Assembly (NCBI GenBank): GCA_964036665.1
Contig: OZ038529.1
Location: forward strand, 7,672,501-7,736,500
Source: Gordius sp. MW1
Taxonomy: Eukaryota > Nematomorpha > Gordioida > Gordea > Gordiidae
Direction: 5' to 3'
Length of the DNA: 64,000 nucleotides
The notes below the pieces were generated by a model, which saw nothing but the letters and a program-made list of their open reading frames with translations, did no database searches and was not told the origin of the DNA. The position numbers and the translations under genes are program-made. Below, piece by piece: positions 22,121-34,475 of this stretch. Every line of letters starts with the position of its first letter. Within the stretch, counting starts at the first letter, position 1.

Positions 22121-23187
22121 TGCCCAGCAATCAATTTTGTTAAATAGGAACCCTATCACAAACGCTTGACTCAACCAAGCCGCGGTGTCCAGCTCCGCAT
22201 TAAACTCAAACCCCATGCTTTAAAAGTAAATAGAGTCATCGTTTTTTTTGCATAAATTTATTTTTCACTGATTTTTATGAAAAACGAAGCTAAATGCTCA
22301 ACCCAAACCGGGTTCGAAATGAATGGGTGTTATCGCTTGAAGCAAGAACTGTTGACCGATATGCGAAAAGAGCCGCAGACTTTAAAACAAGATATTTATT
22401 ATAAACGCTAATCCCCTCTGATTCCTTTAAAATTTTAACGTATTTTTTTTAGTATTTTAAAATTTTGGATATAGTTATAGTATAGCTTAGTAGAAGGTTG
22501 TCAATTTTTAACCTCTTTTTATAATACAACTATCTTTAATTATTATATTTGCGTACGTTGGTTTGTTTTTAATATTTGAGGACTCTAAATATAATATTGC
22601 TTAATAAAAATTGTATTAATTATACCTATTATGACTTATAATCTTTTTAATGATTTGGAAAACTCTAAGTAATGGCGTTTTTCGGTTATTTATTAGTAAA
22701 ATATTAGTTTTTTTTCTAAATTTCATACAATTTATCTTTCTTTCAGGTATTTAGGCAAAACTCAGCCAGAGGCGTTGTTAGTGTGTCGCATGCAACCCTA
22801 CACTTTTCTGTGTCTGTGTATGAAGATTATTGCAAGATTACTATAACGCTATTAACCACAAAGTGCCAGTGTATATCTTTAATAACAAGAATATTATTTA
22901 TAAAATTAATAATTAATTGCACATATTAGAACGTTGTAAAAATAACACTACCTACGACGGTCCCAAGTCCGTGTGCAAAAAGTGAAGGGTTGGCGTAGGT
23001 TGGAAACCGGTTATAAAAACCAACTCCAAAATTATGATAGTTTCAAACGAGATTTTACAAAAAAAAGGCTAGGGCGTCCTCCACAAACGACGCGCACTGC
23101 ATACCCCGTCCGTGCAATGTGAAAAATACACTAGGGTTACTGCCCAACTCACAACGAAGGCGGTTAAGGAAATTAGTTGTTGAAAGA

Positions 23188-23823
23188 ATGCGAATAACGT
23201 GCTGGAATGTGGGAACGTTGACGGGGAAGAACATCGAGGTCGCACAGCTAAAAAGAAGAAAGGTACACATCGCCTAGAGACGAGGTGGAACGGAACGAAA
23301 GCTCGGGAATTAGGAGAAGGATACAAGCTTTTCTACAGTGGGTCACCAAATCGTGGAAACGGGGTCGGTATCGTTCTAAGCCAATTGTTCAAGGACAAGG
23401 TGCAAGCGTTGTTCCGACAGGCTGATGTGGGTGAAGATTGCAGATCAAGGGGGCCTTCTAACCGTTATGTGCGCGTATGCTCCCCGAATGGGTGTTTGGA
23501 ATCAGAGAAAGACATTTCTTCGATTAATTGGAAAAGGAAATACAGGGAATAGGACAGGAAGAAAGGCTAATTATTGGGGCAGATTTCAATGCTCACGTAG
23601 GGAAGATCGCCTCGGGTATGAACGCAATCATGGAGGCTATGGGTATGGTCTGAAGAACAAAGAAGGGGAAAAACATCTCCAAGTAGCCCAAGCATATGAC
23701 ATGGCGATCGTTAACACCTATTTTCAAAAGCGCGAAGATCATATTGTGACCTATAGAAGTGGGAAGCATTTTAGTCAAATTGACCATTTGCTTATACGGC
23801 GAAAGGACTTATGGAGTATCAAG
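23188..23823 (+). pseudogene. RTE 1 endonuclease domain (broken)
   Basis: Three overlapping frames carry one EEP-fold endonuclease: CWNVGTLTG near the start, GYKLFYSGSPNRGNGVGIV, VMCAYAPRMGVWNQ, IGADFNAHVG and YRSGKHFSQIDHLLIRRKDL. At least three frameshifts occur. The domain is interrupted exactly at 23823 by a transposon. Confidence 0.85.
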
Positions 23824-24594
23824 GCAGAGATCAGATTGCCCGGCCCGGCCCGCTGCCCGAACAGGCCCGGCCCGGCCCGTGGGCCGGGTCGGGCCGGGCA
23901 ACTGTCCTAAATTTTTATTTTCGGGCGGCCTCGGGCGGGCACGAAGAAGATAGGATTCGGGCAATTCGGGCTTAATGAGATTTTTTAGATAGTGTATTTT
24001 TTTGTTACTTTTCATTAAATTGCATATGAAAATGCCAAAAAATCGCCACCCGTCCCCAAGTTATTTTTACAATTTTTCCATCATGTCCTAGCTAGGTTAT
24101 GTAAAGGATTAAAATATTTATATTTATGCAGCCCTTTCATTGCTCTATACATAGTACAAAATCGTCACGGCCAAATTGATACAACGCTTGAAAGTGTTAA
24201 ATTTCATTCTAATATCATTTAATTTTTTAACAAATGATTTAACAAGGCTTCTCCAATTCGCCTTTATTATTCCCTTATCACTCATCGCTATCGCTAAGCT
24301 CAAATATTTTAGAAAGACCAAATACTACGTATTTTGACCAATTAGGATTAAAATTAAAGTACAAAAGTTTCATTTGAAAAAATCATTCGACTTTTAAATA
24401 ATGAAAGAATTTGAGGTCGCAAAATTTCGGGCCTAACAGGCAAATTTAATATTTCGGGCCGGGCATTTCGGGCAGCCATGTTTCGGGCGGGCTCGGGCGG
24501 ACACCAGAAGGGTTCGGGCGGGCTCGGGCGGGTGAGGTTAGAGAATTGACCCGGGCCGGGTTCGGGCAGAAAATTCCTAACAAATCTGTCCTCT
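23824..24594. mobile_element. Non-autonomous hAT-like element nested in RTE 1, 771 bp
   Basis: Exact 8-bp target duplication GTATCAAG at 23816-23823 and 24595-24602. The ends are imperfectly inverted: AGAGATCAGATT on the left and the complement of AATCTGTCCTCT on the right agree at 10 of 12 positions. Inside the left end is a GC-rich foldback (TTGCCCGGCCCGGCCCG ... CGGGCCGGGCAA) and inside the right end CGGGC repeats. Removing the insert and one duplication rejoins the RTE reading frame, which confirms both boundaries. Confidence 0.88.
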
Positions 24595-24602
24595 GTATCA
24601 AG

Positions 24603-26747
24603 GATTGCAAAGTGATACCGGGAGAAGAAATCGCCAGGCAACATCGTCCCCTTGTTATGGATCTTGACAGAAGAGTATTTCCCGAAAGAAGAAGGGTCTA
24701 TGAACCTCAAATTCGATACGAAAGGCTAAAGGATACGTCGACGAACGAAGAATACTATCAAAAAGCCTTCTCACTCTTGGGTGCAAGGAAGTTGCAAAGG
24801 GACGTAGACGATGATTGGGAGACGCTATCTAAGGACATTAAGGAAACAGCGATTCATGTTCTAGGACAGACCAAAGGAGGCAAAGCTATGAATAGGGAAC
24901 TATGGTGGTGGGATCAAACGGTTAAAGATTTCATCGAAAGAAAAAAAAATCTATTTAGACGGTGGCATCAAACAAAAAAGAGGATTATCAAGAATAAAGG
25001 GACGCAAAGAGGGCCGCAAAAAAGGCCGTTGCAAAAGCGAAGAATGCTGCGTACACCGAGATGGCAAACAAACTGGATCATAAAGGGGGCGATAGGCTTA
25101 CGTACAAATTGGCCAAGTTAAGGGAGAAGAAAAGTCGCGATGTCGGAGTTCTTAAAATAGTCAAAAACGAGAAGGGTCAAACCTTATTCAAGCCAAAAGA
25201 AGTGATGGAAAGGATATTTTAAGAAACTTTTGAATATTGCAAATGACAAGGATTCTCTTCCCAAAATGGAGCCAAATATAAGCATGGTCGTACTCTTTCA
25301 GGAGGATGAAGTTAGGACACAAATGAACAAGATGCAAAAAGGAAAAACAAATGGCCCAGTGGAAGCTTTCCTCGGATGTCGTGAAGAAGGAGTCACCACC
25401 ATGACGAACCTCCTTAACAAGATATTGGTAGAAGAGCGAATTCCTAATCAATGGAGAGCAAGCACGATTATACCCTTATTTAAAGGCAAAGGGGACCCTC
25501 AGAACTGTGACAACTACAGAGGTATCAAGCTAACTTGCCACTCCTTGAAGCTTATGGAAAGGATCTTAGTAACAAGGCTGAAAAACGGGGTGAAAATATC
25601 GGCTAATCACCGGCAAATCCACATTCGACCCAATCTTCGCCCTAAGACAAATGATGGATAAGTATGGTGAAAAGAGGAAAGACCTACATATGGTTTTTAT
25701 TGACTTGGAGAAAGCTTATGACACGGTCCCCCGCGATTTAATATGGTGGCGCCTGAGAAAATAAAATATCCCTGACGCATTTATACGGCTTATGAAAAGT
25801 ATTTATGAAGCCTCAAACTCTTGCGTTAGGACGACAGTTGGAGACTCTAAACCTTTTAGGGTTAATATTGGATTACATCAAGGCTCTGCTTTAAGTCCCT
25901 TTTTATTTAATATAATTATAGACACGATAACGTGGGACATTCAAAAGCCATCGCCATGGTGTATGCTATATGCCGATGATATAGTACTAAGCGAGGAAAC
26001 AAGGGAGAAAGTATTCGATGAAGCCGAAAAGTGGTCAAAGCGCTTAGCTGGATATGGTTTGAAGGTCAACGATTGAAAAACGGTATACATGGAAATGAGC
26101 GTTACAGGCACCCCATCACTGGATGACCATCTAAAGTACCCAAAAGTAGACAGCTTTACATACCTCGGCTCGATGCTACATCAAGAGGGAGGTTGCGTAA
26201 CGAAAGTCAATGCCCGGATCCAAAAAGGATGGCTTAAATGGCGAAGTATATCTGGTGTAATGTGCGACAAGAAGATGCCAATATGGTTGAAGAGCAAAGC
26301 TTACAAATCCATCGTAAGACCGGTGTTACTGAAACATGGGCATTAAACACCACGGAAGGAAAGCTATTACAAGCCACTAAGATGAGAATGATACGGTGGA
26401 GCTTGGGGTATACTAAGCTCGACCATATGACGAATGACTTTCTCATGACAAAAATGGGTATTAAACCTATGGCGGACATGATTAACGAAAATCGGCTAAG
26501 GTGGTATGGGCATATTCTAAGAAGGGACACGGATGACGTATATCGAAAAGTACTGGACATGGAGGTACCGAGGAAGAGAGGAAGAGGACGACCCCGTGTC
26601 ACGTGGAAAGGGCAAGTCGATAAAGTTATGAAAACTAAGGAGATAAGTCAAGACATGGCACTCACTCGGTCAAGATGGAAGAAACTTATCAAAACAAACC
26701 CTACGAATGTGGGGCCAAGAAGAAGATTAGAACGTTGTAAAAACTAA
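24603..26747 (+). pseudogene. RTE 1 linker, reverse transcriptase and C-terminal region
   Basis: 24603-25121 holds the linker (PGEEIARQHRPLVMDLDRRV, GARKLQRDVDDDW). 25230-25661 is the RT N-terminal half (NQWRASTIIPLFKGKGDPQN, CDNYRGIKLTCHSLK). 25690-26076 is the palm (HMVFIDLEKAYDTVPRDLI, LHQGSALSPFLFN, and MLYADDIVL with the YADD box at 25969-25980). 26089-26747 is the C-terminal part (GSMLHQEGGCVTKVNARIQK, RLRWYGHILRR, KRGRGRPRVTW). Catalytic aspartates survive, but frameshifts and stops near 25220, 25660, 25763 and 26340 break it. Confidence 0.9.
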
Positions 26748-27006
26748 CAGTAGCATTATTATTGAAATAAGAACTTATGGTCGCAAGTATATTATTTTAT
26801 AACAAAAATCATTTAATAATCAAAAGCAAATTATAATATAGTTTAAGGTAAAGGGCATTAAAGGGCAAAAGGTACAAAGAGCAGCGGCTACTCTACAATA
26901 GGAAACTTAAGGATAATATCCAACATTTTCAGGAACAAGTAATTAAACATGCAAAATTTAATAAAATACTTCATGTGAGGATCAATGGAATGGTATAGCT
27001 GCCACA
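26748..27006. other. Short spacer between the two RTE copies
   Basis: AT-rich. No domain is recognisable; it may hold the 3' end of the first RTE and decayed sequence upstream of the second. Confidence 0.5.
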
Positions 27007-28962
27007 ATGCGAAAAGCGGGACGACAAATACTAGGTGAAAGCAAGCCCACTAAAAGAAATCTCAAGGAGACGTGGTTGTGGAATGAAGAAGTGCAAAAAT
27101 GTATCAAGGAAAAGAAGAGATTGTACAAAGTTTGGTATAAAAGCAAGGATAGTAATAATAAGCAAGCTTACCAAGTAGCTAAAAGATCGGCTAAAAAATC
27201 CGTAGCAAAAGCAAAAAGCAAGGTGTACGACGATATAAACGTATAACTAATCTCAAAGGAAGGAGAAAAATTGATCTACAAAATCGCAAAGTCAAGGGCC
27301 CGAAATGCTAAAGATTACCTAGAATGCCGGCTAATCAAGGGTCAAAAGGGAGAAATACTAACACACGACAGCCATATACTACAAAGATGATACGACTATT
27401 ATAGCGATTTATCATTGAAAAGGGGCTTGTAGTCGAAGATATTAACCAGGAAAATACAATAAGAGAATTAAACACAGCTGACTGGATCACGGAAACGGAA
27501 GTCAAAGTTGCTATGGGTAAACTAAAGTCGGGAAAAGCTCTTGGACCAGACAATTTACCAATAGAGGGGTTTAAAGCGTTAGGCAATACTGGTGCACAAT
27601 TCCTCGCCAACCTTTTCAACAATATCTTGAAAACGGGTCTAATGCCAAACGAGTGGAGGGATAGCTACATGATCCCGATATACAAGATGAAAGGGGACAT
27701 TCAGGATTGCAACAATTACAGAGGGATAAAGCTTATGAGTCACACTTTCGTGGGAAAAAGTGATCAAAAAACGGCTTCGGGGTTTGGTTCAAATTCGAGA
27801 TAACCAATTCGGATTTATGCCGGAGAGGTCTACAGCAGACGCTCTAAACAGTGTTAAAAGATTAAAGGAACGGTTTAATGAAAGGGAAGATTTGCACATG
27901 TGTTTCATCGATCTAGAAAAAGCGTTCGATAAAGTTCCTCGTACTTTAGTTTGGAAATGTCTTAAAACAAACAATGTGCCAGAAGTATACGTCAGAGCAA
28001 TAAAAGATATGTACAAGGGGAATAGAACGTTCGTTAGAACAACGGTGGGGACTACAAAGGGCTTTGCCATTTACACTGGAGTCCATCAAGGTTCAGTTTA
28101 TCCTTTCCTATTCAGAATAAAAATGTATATTATTACCAAGGATTTGGGCGAGGAAGCTCCTTGGGCAATAATCTTTGCAATCGATATAATCCTTTGTGCC
28201 AAAAGTAAACATGAATTGGCTAATACTGTAAATAGATGGGTAAATGCAATAGAAGAAAGTGGTCTCAGGGTAAATCGAAAGAAAACAGAATATATGAAGA
28301 CAAGTTTAAATCGGATGAAAACCAGCTATGTGCATCCCTTACTTTAGGCGATTGGCAACTAATAAGCGTGGATTCCTTCAAATATTTAGGATCAACACTT
28401 CAATCGGATGGCGGAATGGATAAAGAAATCCAAGCAAGAATAAATTCCGGATGGCTTAAGTGGAGGGACTTGACAGGCGTTCTGTGTGACAAAAGAATTC
28501 CGAGAAGACTAAAAGGCGCTCTGTATAAATCCATCATACAGCCAACAGTCCTGTATAGCTCGGAATCATGAACTATACGTAAAAGAGAAGAGCAGCGTCT
28601 TGCGTCCATGGAGATGAGAATGCTAAGATGGGTGCTAGGAGTAAGCAAAAAAGGAACATACGCGAAATGAAGAAATAAGAAGAATTCTGGGTACTACATC
28701 TTTTACGACAAAGCTCCTAACAAATAGACTTAGATGGTATGGCCATGTGGAAAGAAGGGGCGATAGCTACGTCGGAAAGAAAATCGAGATGATATATTTC
28801 GCAGGAAAACGAAGGAGAGGAAGACGCAAGCTTACCTGGAGTCAAAAAATACGGCACGATATGAAAGTCCACAAGTTAAAGAAAGACCTATTTAAACATA
28901 GAAACAAATGGAAACGAATGCTGAAAGGACTGACCATCAGCCTAGGTGACAAACAGTCATAG
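27007..28962 (+). pseudogene. RTE-type non-LTR retrotransposon 2, 5'-truncated and dead
   Basis: It lacks the endonuclease. 27007-27246 is the linker (WLWNEEVQKCIKEKKRLYKV). 27513-28347 is RT across two frames (GPDNLPIEGFKALG, CNNYRGIKLMSHTF, MCFIDLEKAFDKVPRTLVWK, GVHQGSVYPFLF). 28236-28571 and 28747-28962 give the C-terminal part (FKYLGSTLQSDGGMDKEIQ, RRRGRRKLTWSQK). The catalytic box reads FAID instead of FADD/YADD (28174-28185), so the first catalytic Asp of the pair is lost. It is in tandem orientation with RTE 1 but clearly divergent, so it is a separate insertion. Confidence 0.9.
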
Positions 28963-28969
28963 AAAGAAG

Positions 28970-29912
28970 AAGTTTAAGGTCCCATTTTATATTCCAAAGA
29001 ATTATCCTCCCTTTCTAACTTTGCCATTAAATAGTACTTTTCTAAAACAATATTAGTTCCTGTTTATATTGAACAATTGCCACATTCATAGAAATTATAG
29101 AAAATTTGAATGCACCTGCCAACCCGAGTTTATAATATGGAAAGTAACTTTACAAAACATTGTAATAACATAATGTACTTTAATTTAGGAATATTATAAG
29201 TTAAAGCACAATAACTTATAGGAAATTTATGATTTAATTTATTACGGTGGTATCAAATACTCAAATATAGATAATTGTTTGGCAGGCACATATGTCGCTA
29301 GGGTGCTTAAGAAATCTATAGCCACCTGAGCTTAACTTGCGTAATTATTCATATCAATTAATTAACAGTTTAATATTTTTGAATCAGGCATCTCCCAGAT
29401 GAATTACCATCTGTTCTTAATCATCTATTTTTTGCGAGCATTAATTTTTACAATCCTTATTATTTCTTTTCTGAACACTTCCTTTTTCATATAATTTCTT
29501 TTAATATTAACATACACTTTTCCCTTTTCCCTAAAAATTCTCTTTTCCTAGACATAGTTTCATTCATTGATTTTGTCTTGCAACCATCGTTATCAATTTC
29601 TTGATTTGGGCCCTTAAAACTATTATAAAAGTTATGGCTATATTTTTTATATTTATTTTACTTATCTTCAACCGAAAAGCAGACGATTTATTCAAGTGAT
29701 TATATGAACGCTTGCAATGGGTATAGATAGAGCAAACCAATTCCAAAAAATATTGATATTCGGGATTTAAGCAAAATAAGACCTTAATAGCGAAGCCAAA
29801 TAAATTTTTCCCACATTGATGTTAAAATATATAAAAATCTACCGAATAGCACTTTTACTATAAAATTTTCAAAAATTGCAGATAGAGCATTCCAATTCTC
29901 AGGTAAAGATAA
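28970..29912. other. AT-rich spacer
   Basis: No supported gene or repeat between the second RTE and the inverted duplication. Confidence 0.5.
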
Positions 29913-31494
29913 GTAAAATGCTTAATTGTAAATTTGTTAAAAAAGCTGAAGATGGGTTATTTTATTCTAAGCCAAAAGCTAAGGAGCATGAAGAAATGAT
30001 TTTTGCTTAAATAGTAATTTGAATAATGAAATAAATTATTGGGGCTTTAGAAGTAATGGCCAAGAGATTGATGGGAAAATCATAGGAGTGTAAGATTGAG
30101 CAAGATAAGAAAAAGTTTCATAACCTTTACAAACACATGCAAAATTTTGAGTGCAGAAGTGTCTGGACCTAGTAATTCTAGTAAATATTTTGGAATTAAT
30201 AATACCAATGAAATTGTTCATAGAAATATGATGGATGAGATTATTCTAAAATATGAGGAAAGACGACAATCGCCAGCTGATGAATGCGAGGAGGACTACT
30301 CGTTAAATACGATACCTAGGAAAGATGATAGAGAAGAAACATAATCGATAAAGCTATGGATCTAGATTACCTAAAAATAAGAAGAAACATAATTGAAGAT
30401 AAAGCAAGCTACACAGCTGTAGTCGCGGATGAGAATCAAGAGCGTGACTACATTCAAATGGCAGACATTTATGGTGAAAGCGACATTACTCCAGATGATA
30501 ATTATTTAGAACCAATTTCAAATAAGTGTTGTGCAGGATTATTAGCATCTTTATTCTCTTTTTCAGGGCCATTTTTTATCCACTATTTCATCTATCTTGG
30601 CGTTATAATTAATAGGATGTTTTGAATTGGTCTCAATGATTAGCTCTTTACCAGATGTGTTTCTGAGAGCAGAATGTCATACATTTCCATACCAACTTTG
30701 TTAAGTCTACGAACTCTATCATAATATTCTTCCTACTTTCCTTTCCACTTTTATTTTAAATCTCCTGATCCTTCTTTTTTTTAGGAATTTTGTTGCTGGT
30801 TTCCTAACGTCGAAATTTCTTTTCAAAATCATAGTAATAACAACTTTTAGAGTGTTGCATTTTTCAGATTATCCTCATTTGGTTTAAATTTATCATTACC
30901 TGAAGTAATGTCACATTCGTCATAATTGTCTGCCATTTGATTGTTGTCGAGCTCCCGATTTTCATCCGCCACTAGAGCTGTGTGGCTTGCTATATTTTCT
31001 ATAATGTTCTTTTTAGTTTTAGGTAGTCTTGTTCCATAGCTTTATCGACTATTGTTTCTTCTCTATCATCTTTCCTAGGTATCGTATATAACGAGTAGTC
31101 CTTTTCGCATTCATCTGCTGGCTTCGATTGCCGTCTTCGTCATTTTTTAGAATAACCCCTCTTTTAGCATCAAAATGTCAGAATATTCTCATTGGTATTA
31201 TCCATTTCACACTATTTATTAGAGTTACTCGGTCCAGGATCTTTTTCACTGGAAATTTTACTTATGTTTGTATAGGTTCTGCCCTAAAACAACTTTCTTA
31301 TATTGCTCATTCTTCCAATCTTTTTATTTTTCTTACCAACCTCTTGACCATTACTGTTAAAGCCCAAATGTTTTTTTTCTGTATTCAAATAACTTTTCAA
31401 GCAGATAATCATTTCTTCATGCTCCTTGGCTTTTGCCATAGAATAAGATGACCCATCTTCTACTTCTCTAACACATTTACAATTAAGCATTTTA
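29913..31494. repeat. Large diverged inverted duplication (two arms of about 600 bp, spacer about 360 bp)
   Basis: The left arm (29913-30515, +) and right arm (30875-31494, read on the minus strand) align almost end to end with many substitutions and small indels. Shared landmarks, same order in both: GTAAAATGCTTAATTG, GGAGCATGAAGAAATGATT, GGACTACTCGTTA, ATACGATACCTAGGAAAGAT, GATAAAGCTATGGA, CAAATGGCAGACA. The two arms encode the same unrecognised protein. A transcript through both would fold into a long imperfect hairpin. Confidence 0.85.
29920..30625 (+). pseudogene. Unrecognised acidic protein, left-arm copy
   Basis: Two frames carry the arm's coding sequence: 30096-30344 (contains VSGPSNSSKYFGINNTNE and RRQSPADECEEDYSLNTIP) and 30356-30625 (contains MDLDYLKIRRNIIEDKASY and DYIQMADIYGESDITPDD). 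A frame change and stops separate them from an upstream part beginning MLNCKF. The protein is hydrophilic and acidic, like a cytoplasmic tail or linker. The hydrophobic end of the second frame (GLLASLFSFSGPFFIHYF) comes from the spacer and is not in the other arm. I do not recognise the family. Confidence 0.45.
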
Positions 31495-31517
31495 CATATG
31501 TCGATCATCACAAACAA
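30875..31517 (-). pseudogene. Unrecognised acidic protein, right-arm copy
   Basis: The minus-strand frame 31284-31517 reads MLNCKCVREVEDGSSYSMAK and KEHEEMIICLKSYLNTEKKH then GFNSNGQEVGKK, the better-preserved N-terminal part of the protein also encoded by the left arm. Downstream on the minus strand the homologues of the left arm's SPADECEEDYS and DREET segments are present but broken by frameshifts. Function unknown. Confidence 0.45.
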
Positions 31518-32184
31518 ATTGTTTTACAATGAAGTTGGCAACAATCAAATAACTTGCATATAACATGAAGTTTTATTTTCCAAAGTGATTTTTGTTAACT
31601 TACGTCGAATTTCTAAGTAATACATTATTTTAATGGTAAATTTTCAAACATCAACGTCGTCTTGTCAGCTACTTTACAAAACATTTTAAACTTCTATATT
31701 TTATATCCCTTTTATAAATATTACAAATATTTATAGGAAAATCTTAAAGCCAATTAGACAGCCACAATTTCCATGCGTCTATGATATTTAAAGCAATGTA
31801 ATAGGGGCTTAATATAGCAAAACTGTTAATATAAACATTAAAAGGCGTGCTAAATTTGGCGCTGTTAATCAATCACGTTATATTTAGTATAATAACACGG
31901 TTCAACAAGAAAAATCAACCGGCAAACTGTTTGCAGATCCTGGTAGAGTTTTTCACGTTGAACACATATATATTTTAGTTTTTTCCCTACATCAAGTTTT
32001 TTTTAATATTCGCTGTCAAAGTTGCTAAAAACAGCGATTTTTGCGTTTTCAAACGTGAATAACTTGCAAATTCATCGGTAAAACACTTATTAATAGATTT
32101 AATTCGTAGATAAGGGGAGAGGAATGTATTTACAATTTTCTTTCATCCTAGCACATTTACTTTTTAAATTATATACAAAATAAA
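31500..32184. other. AT-rich spacer
   Basis: Nothing supported is seen here. Confidence 0.5.
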
Positions 32185-33638
32185 CTCGGGCCTTCGGCCC
32201 TCGTGGGAAGGGGGAGGGGAGAAGGGAAGGGGGGAAGGGAAGGGGGGAAAGGAAGGGGGGAAGGGAAGGGGGGACGACTCATCTATACTTCGTATAAATG
32301 TATCATATTTGCTATGCAATTTATGGGCGAGAAAGGTGGGAAGGGGCGAGAATGCCTATAGTGGGGTATTAAATGCCTAATGATTAATTAATTATTTATA
32401 CAAATTTTCCATTTATAGGCAAAATGTAATATAGGCAAAATGTAATATAGGCAAGGGTTAAGGTTAGATTTAGTGTTTGCATCTAGTTGCGTATTACATT
32501 AGTTTTTACGGCCTTTAGTGATTATGGGTCTAACAAACATTATATTATAAAACATCACAATGTTAAGAATTTGCAGAATTGTTGGGAGAAATTTTTGTTG
32601 TATTTGAACAATTTTTAATTAAAAAAATCAAAAATTTGGCGAATGGTCATTTTTCTCCATTGGTCAGTACCAACAGATACTCTATAAGTCAATGATAGCC
32701 AAAAAAACGGAAAAAAAAAATTTGATGCTCACTTTGGCCAATGGTCATTTTTTTCCATTGGTCAGCAGCCAGCACACGGTAAAAATGGATATAAATTCAT
32801 AAAAGTAAAAAAACGAAGAAAAAATTTTCGAATCACATTTTGGTCAATGGTCATTTTTTTCCATTGGTCAGCAGCCAGGACACGGTAAAAGTGGATATAA
32901 ATTCATAATAGTCAAAAAAAAACGAAAATAAAATTTTTGAATCACATTTTGGCCAATGGTCATTTTATTCCATTGGTCAGCAGCCAGCGGACGGCCAAAA
33001 AGTCATAATAGCAATGGTAGGAACAGGAACAATCATAATAGTCAAAAAAAACAAAAAAAATAATTTCGCTTCACATTTTGGCCAATGGTCATTTTTTCCA
33101 TCGGTCAGGAGCCATCGGACGGCCAAAAAGTAATAATAGCAATGGTAGTAACAGGAACAATCATAATAGTCAAAAAAACGAAAAAATAAACTCGGATTCA
33201 CATTTTGGCCAATGGTCATTTTTTCATTGGTCGGCAGCCAGCGGACGGCCAAAAAGTCTTATTATTAATGATAGTAACAAGAACACTTATAAGAGTCAAA
33301 AAAAACTCCGGGATTCTAACCCAAAAACTAGTTAAATTGCATAGCAATTAAAAGTAAACAACTTTTATTTATGTTTATTATATAATAATTTAACGTAGCA
33401 ATTAAAACCCGACCCCGCCCGAAAGCGAGGGAGATAGAGATGAGGGGTGGGGCACCTCTTGTGCATTAATTTAAAAAATAACACAGCGAGGGAGATAGAG
33501 ATGAGGGGTGGGGCACCTCTTTCTCATGCATTAATTTAAAAAATCGATAACCTAATATACCCAATGCAAATAGATAGGGAGGGTAACGGACGGACGGACA
33601 ACGGACAACCAAAAACGAGCCCATAAATTGCATAGCAA
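32185..33638 (-). mobile_element. Family H element, copy B (minus orientation)
   Basis: It begins with the 3' hairpin CTCGGGCCTTCGGCCCTCG (32185-32203) and a G/A-rich tract. It continues through TGCTATGCAATTTATGGGC (32316 on), the telomere-like GGGTTAAGGTTAGATTTAG, the minisatellite array (about 32640-33300) and the GAGATGAGGGGTGGGGCAC repeats, and ends GCCCATAAATTGCATAGCAA (33619-33638). It is 1,454 bp and the order is the exact reverse of copy A. The protein-like frames (MANGHFFHRSGA...) are array read-through, not genes. Confidence 0.75.
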
Positions 33639-33715
33639 TTAAAACATATCCTTATCTTTTTACATTGACAGACTTGAGATTTCCCTCCCTTACCTTGTTT
33701 ATCGGTAATCTATCC

Positions 33716-33964
33716 ACTCGTCGAAAACAATCTTGCCGAATTCACCCGGACATTAGCGACCATCTGCACATTATCATAAGGAAGGCCTTAAATTGAATAC
33801 CTATTATCAATTTTATTATAAAAAATACCTAAATTTTAACTTTAATTCTAAATAGAATGATTAATATGCTTATTTGTTGGGGGAAATTTTTTAGTTTGGG
33901 GAAATTTTTTAACGTTGGTACATTCAATTCGGCAAGATGGTTTTCGGCAAGTTGACGGGCCACC
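33716..33964. mobile_element. Small foldback MITE, GCCGAAAACCATC-type, copy 2
   Basis: Left TCGAAAACAATCTTGCCGAA and right TTCGGCAAGATGGTTTTCGG are inverted, about 250 bp apart. The interior is AT-rich with no coding. Same family as 7388-7541. It abuts the hAT-like element that starts at 33981. Confidence 0.65.
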
Positions 33965-34475
33965 GTTGTATCTACTCTACTAGAGACCTGCAACGGGCCT
34001 ATTTTGCTTGGTCGGCCCGCCCGCTTCGAAAATTTCTAGGCCCGGGCCCGGCCCGCTGAAAAAAGAAAAATTTGGCCCGGGCCCGGCCCTAAACATTTTT
34101 TGCAAAACCCAGGCCCAGCCCGAGCCCGTAGAAATTTTTTTTTGCAAATTTTTAAACGATTGTTATTTTTTTTTAAAAAGTTAATTCAATATTCAGTAAT
34201 ACATGTTTAAAACATCAATAATAATCATGTAAAAACAATAAATCGTTAATTATTTCCGGTCTTAATCGGGTTCTTCACTCTTCTAATAAGCTACCAGCCG
34301 TAGAGAAATTTCGTTCACTTGTGGCACTTGTAGCCGGGAAACATGCATAAACATGAAACCATAAATGCCAAATGAGATAATTTTGGGTACCTAATTAAAG
34401 GTTATATTGATTTTACTTTTTTACTTAGCTTCTTTGCCTTTCCACCATTTTATTTCAATTGAGTTGAGTACAATT

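Larger units (their letters stand above)
23188..26747 (+). mobile_element. Degenerate RTE-type non-LTR retrotransposon 1
   Basis: It starts at an ATG reading MRITCWNVGTLTGKNIEVAQ, the N terminus of an apurinic-type endonuclease. GADFNAHVG and IDHLLIRRKDL follow across frameshifts. After a nested hAT-like insertion (23824-24594) it resumes with CKVIPGEEIARQHRPLV, then the linker, RT, and C-terminal region ending at 26747. The order EN-RT in one open frame and the motif wording fit the RTE/BovB-like clade. Several frameshifts and stops make it dead. A possible 5' leader starts near 22930. Confidence 0.88.

Noticed and set aside
23069..23326. Minus-strand frames over the RTE endonuclease start
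   Set aside because: Shadows of the + strand retroelement coding sequence.
32449..32470. Telomere repeats (GGGTTAGGGTT-like) as an interstitial telomere
   Set aside because: Only about two degenerate units, present in every family H copy at the same place, so they belong to that element and do not mark a chromosome end.
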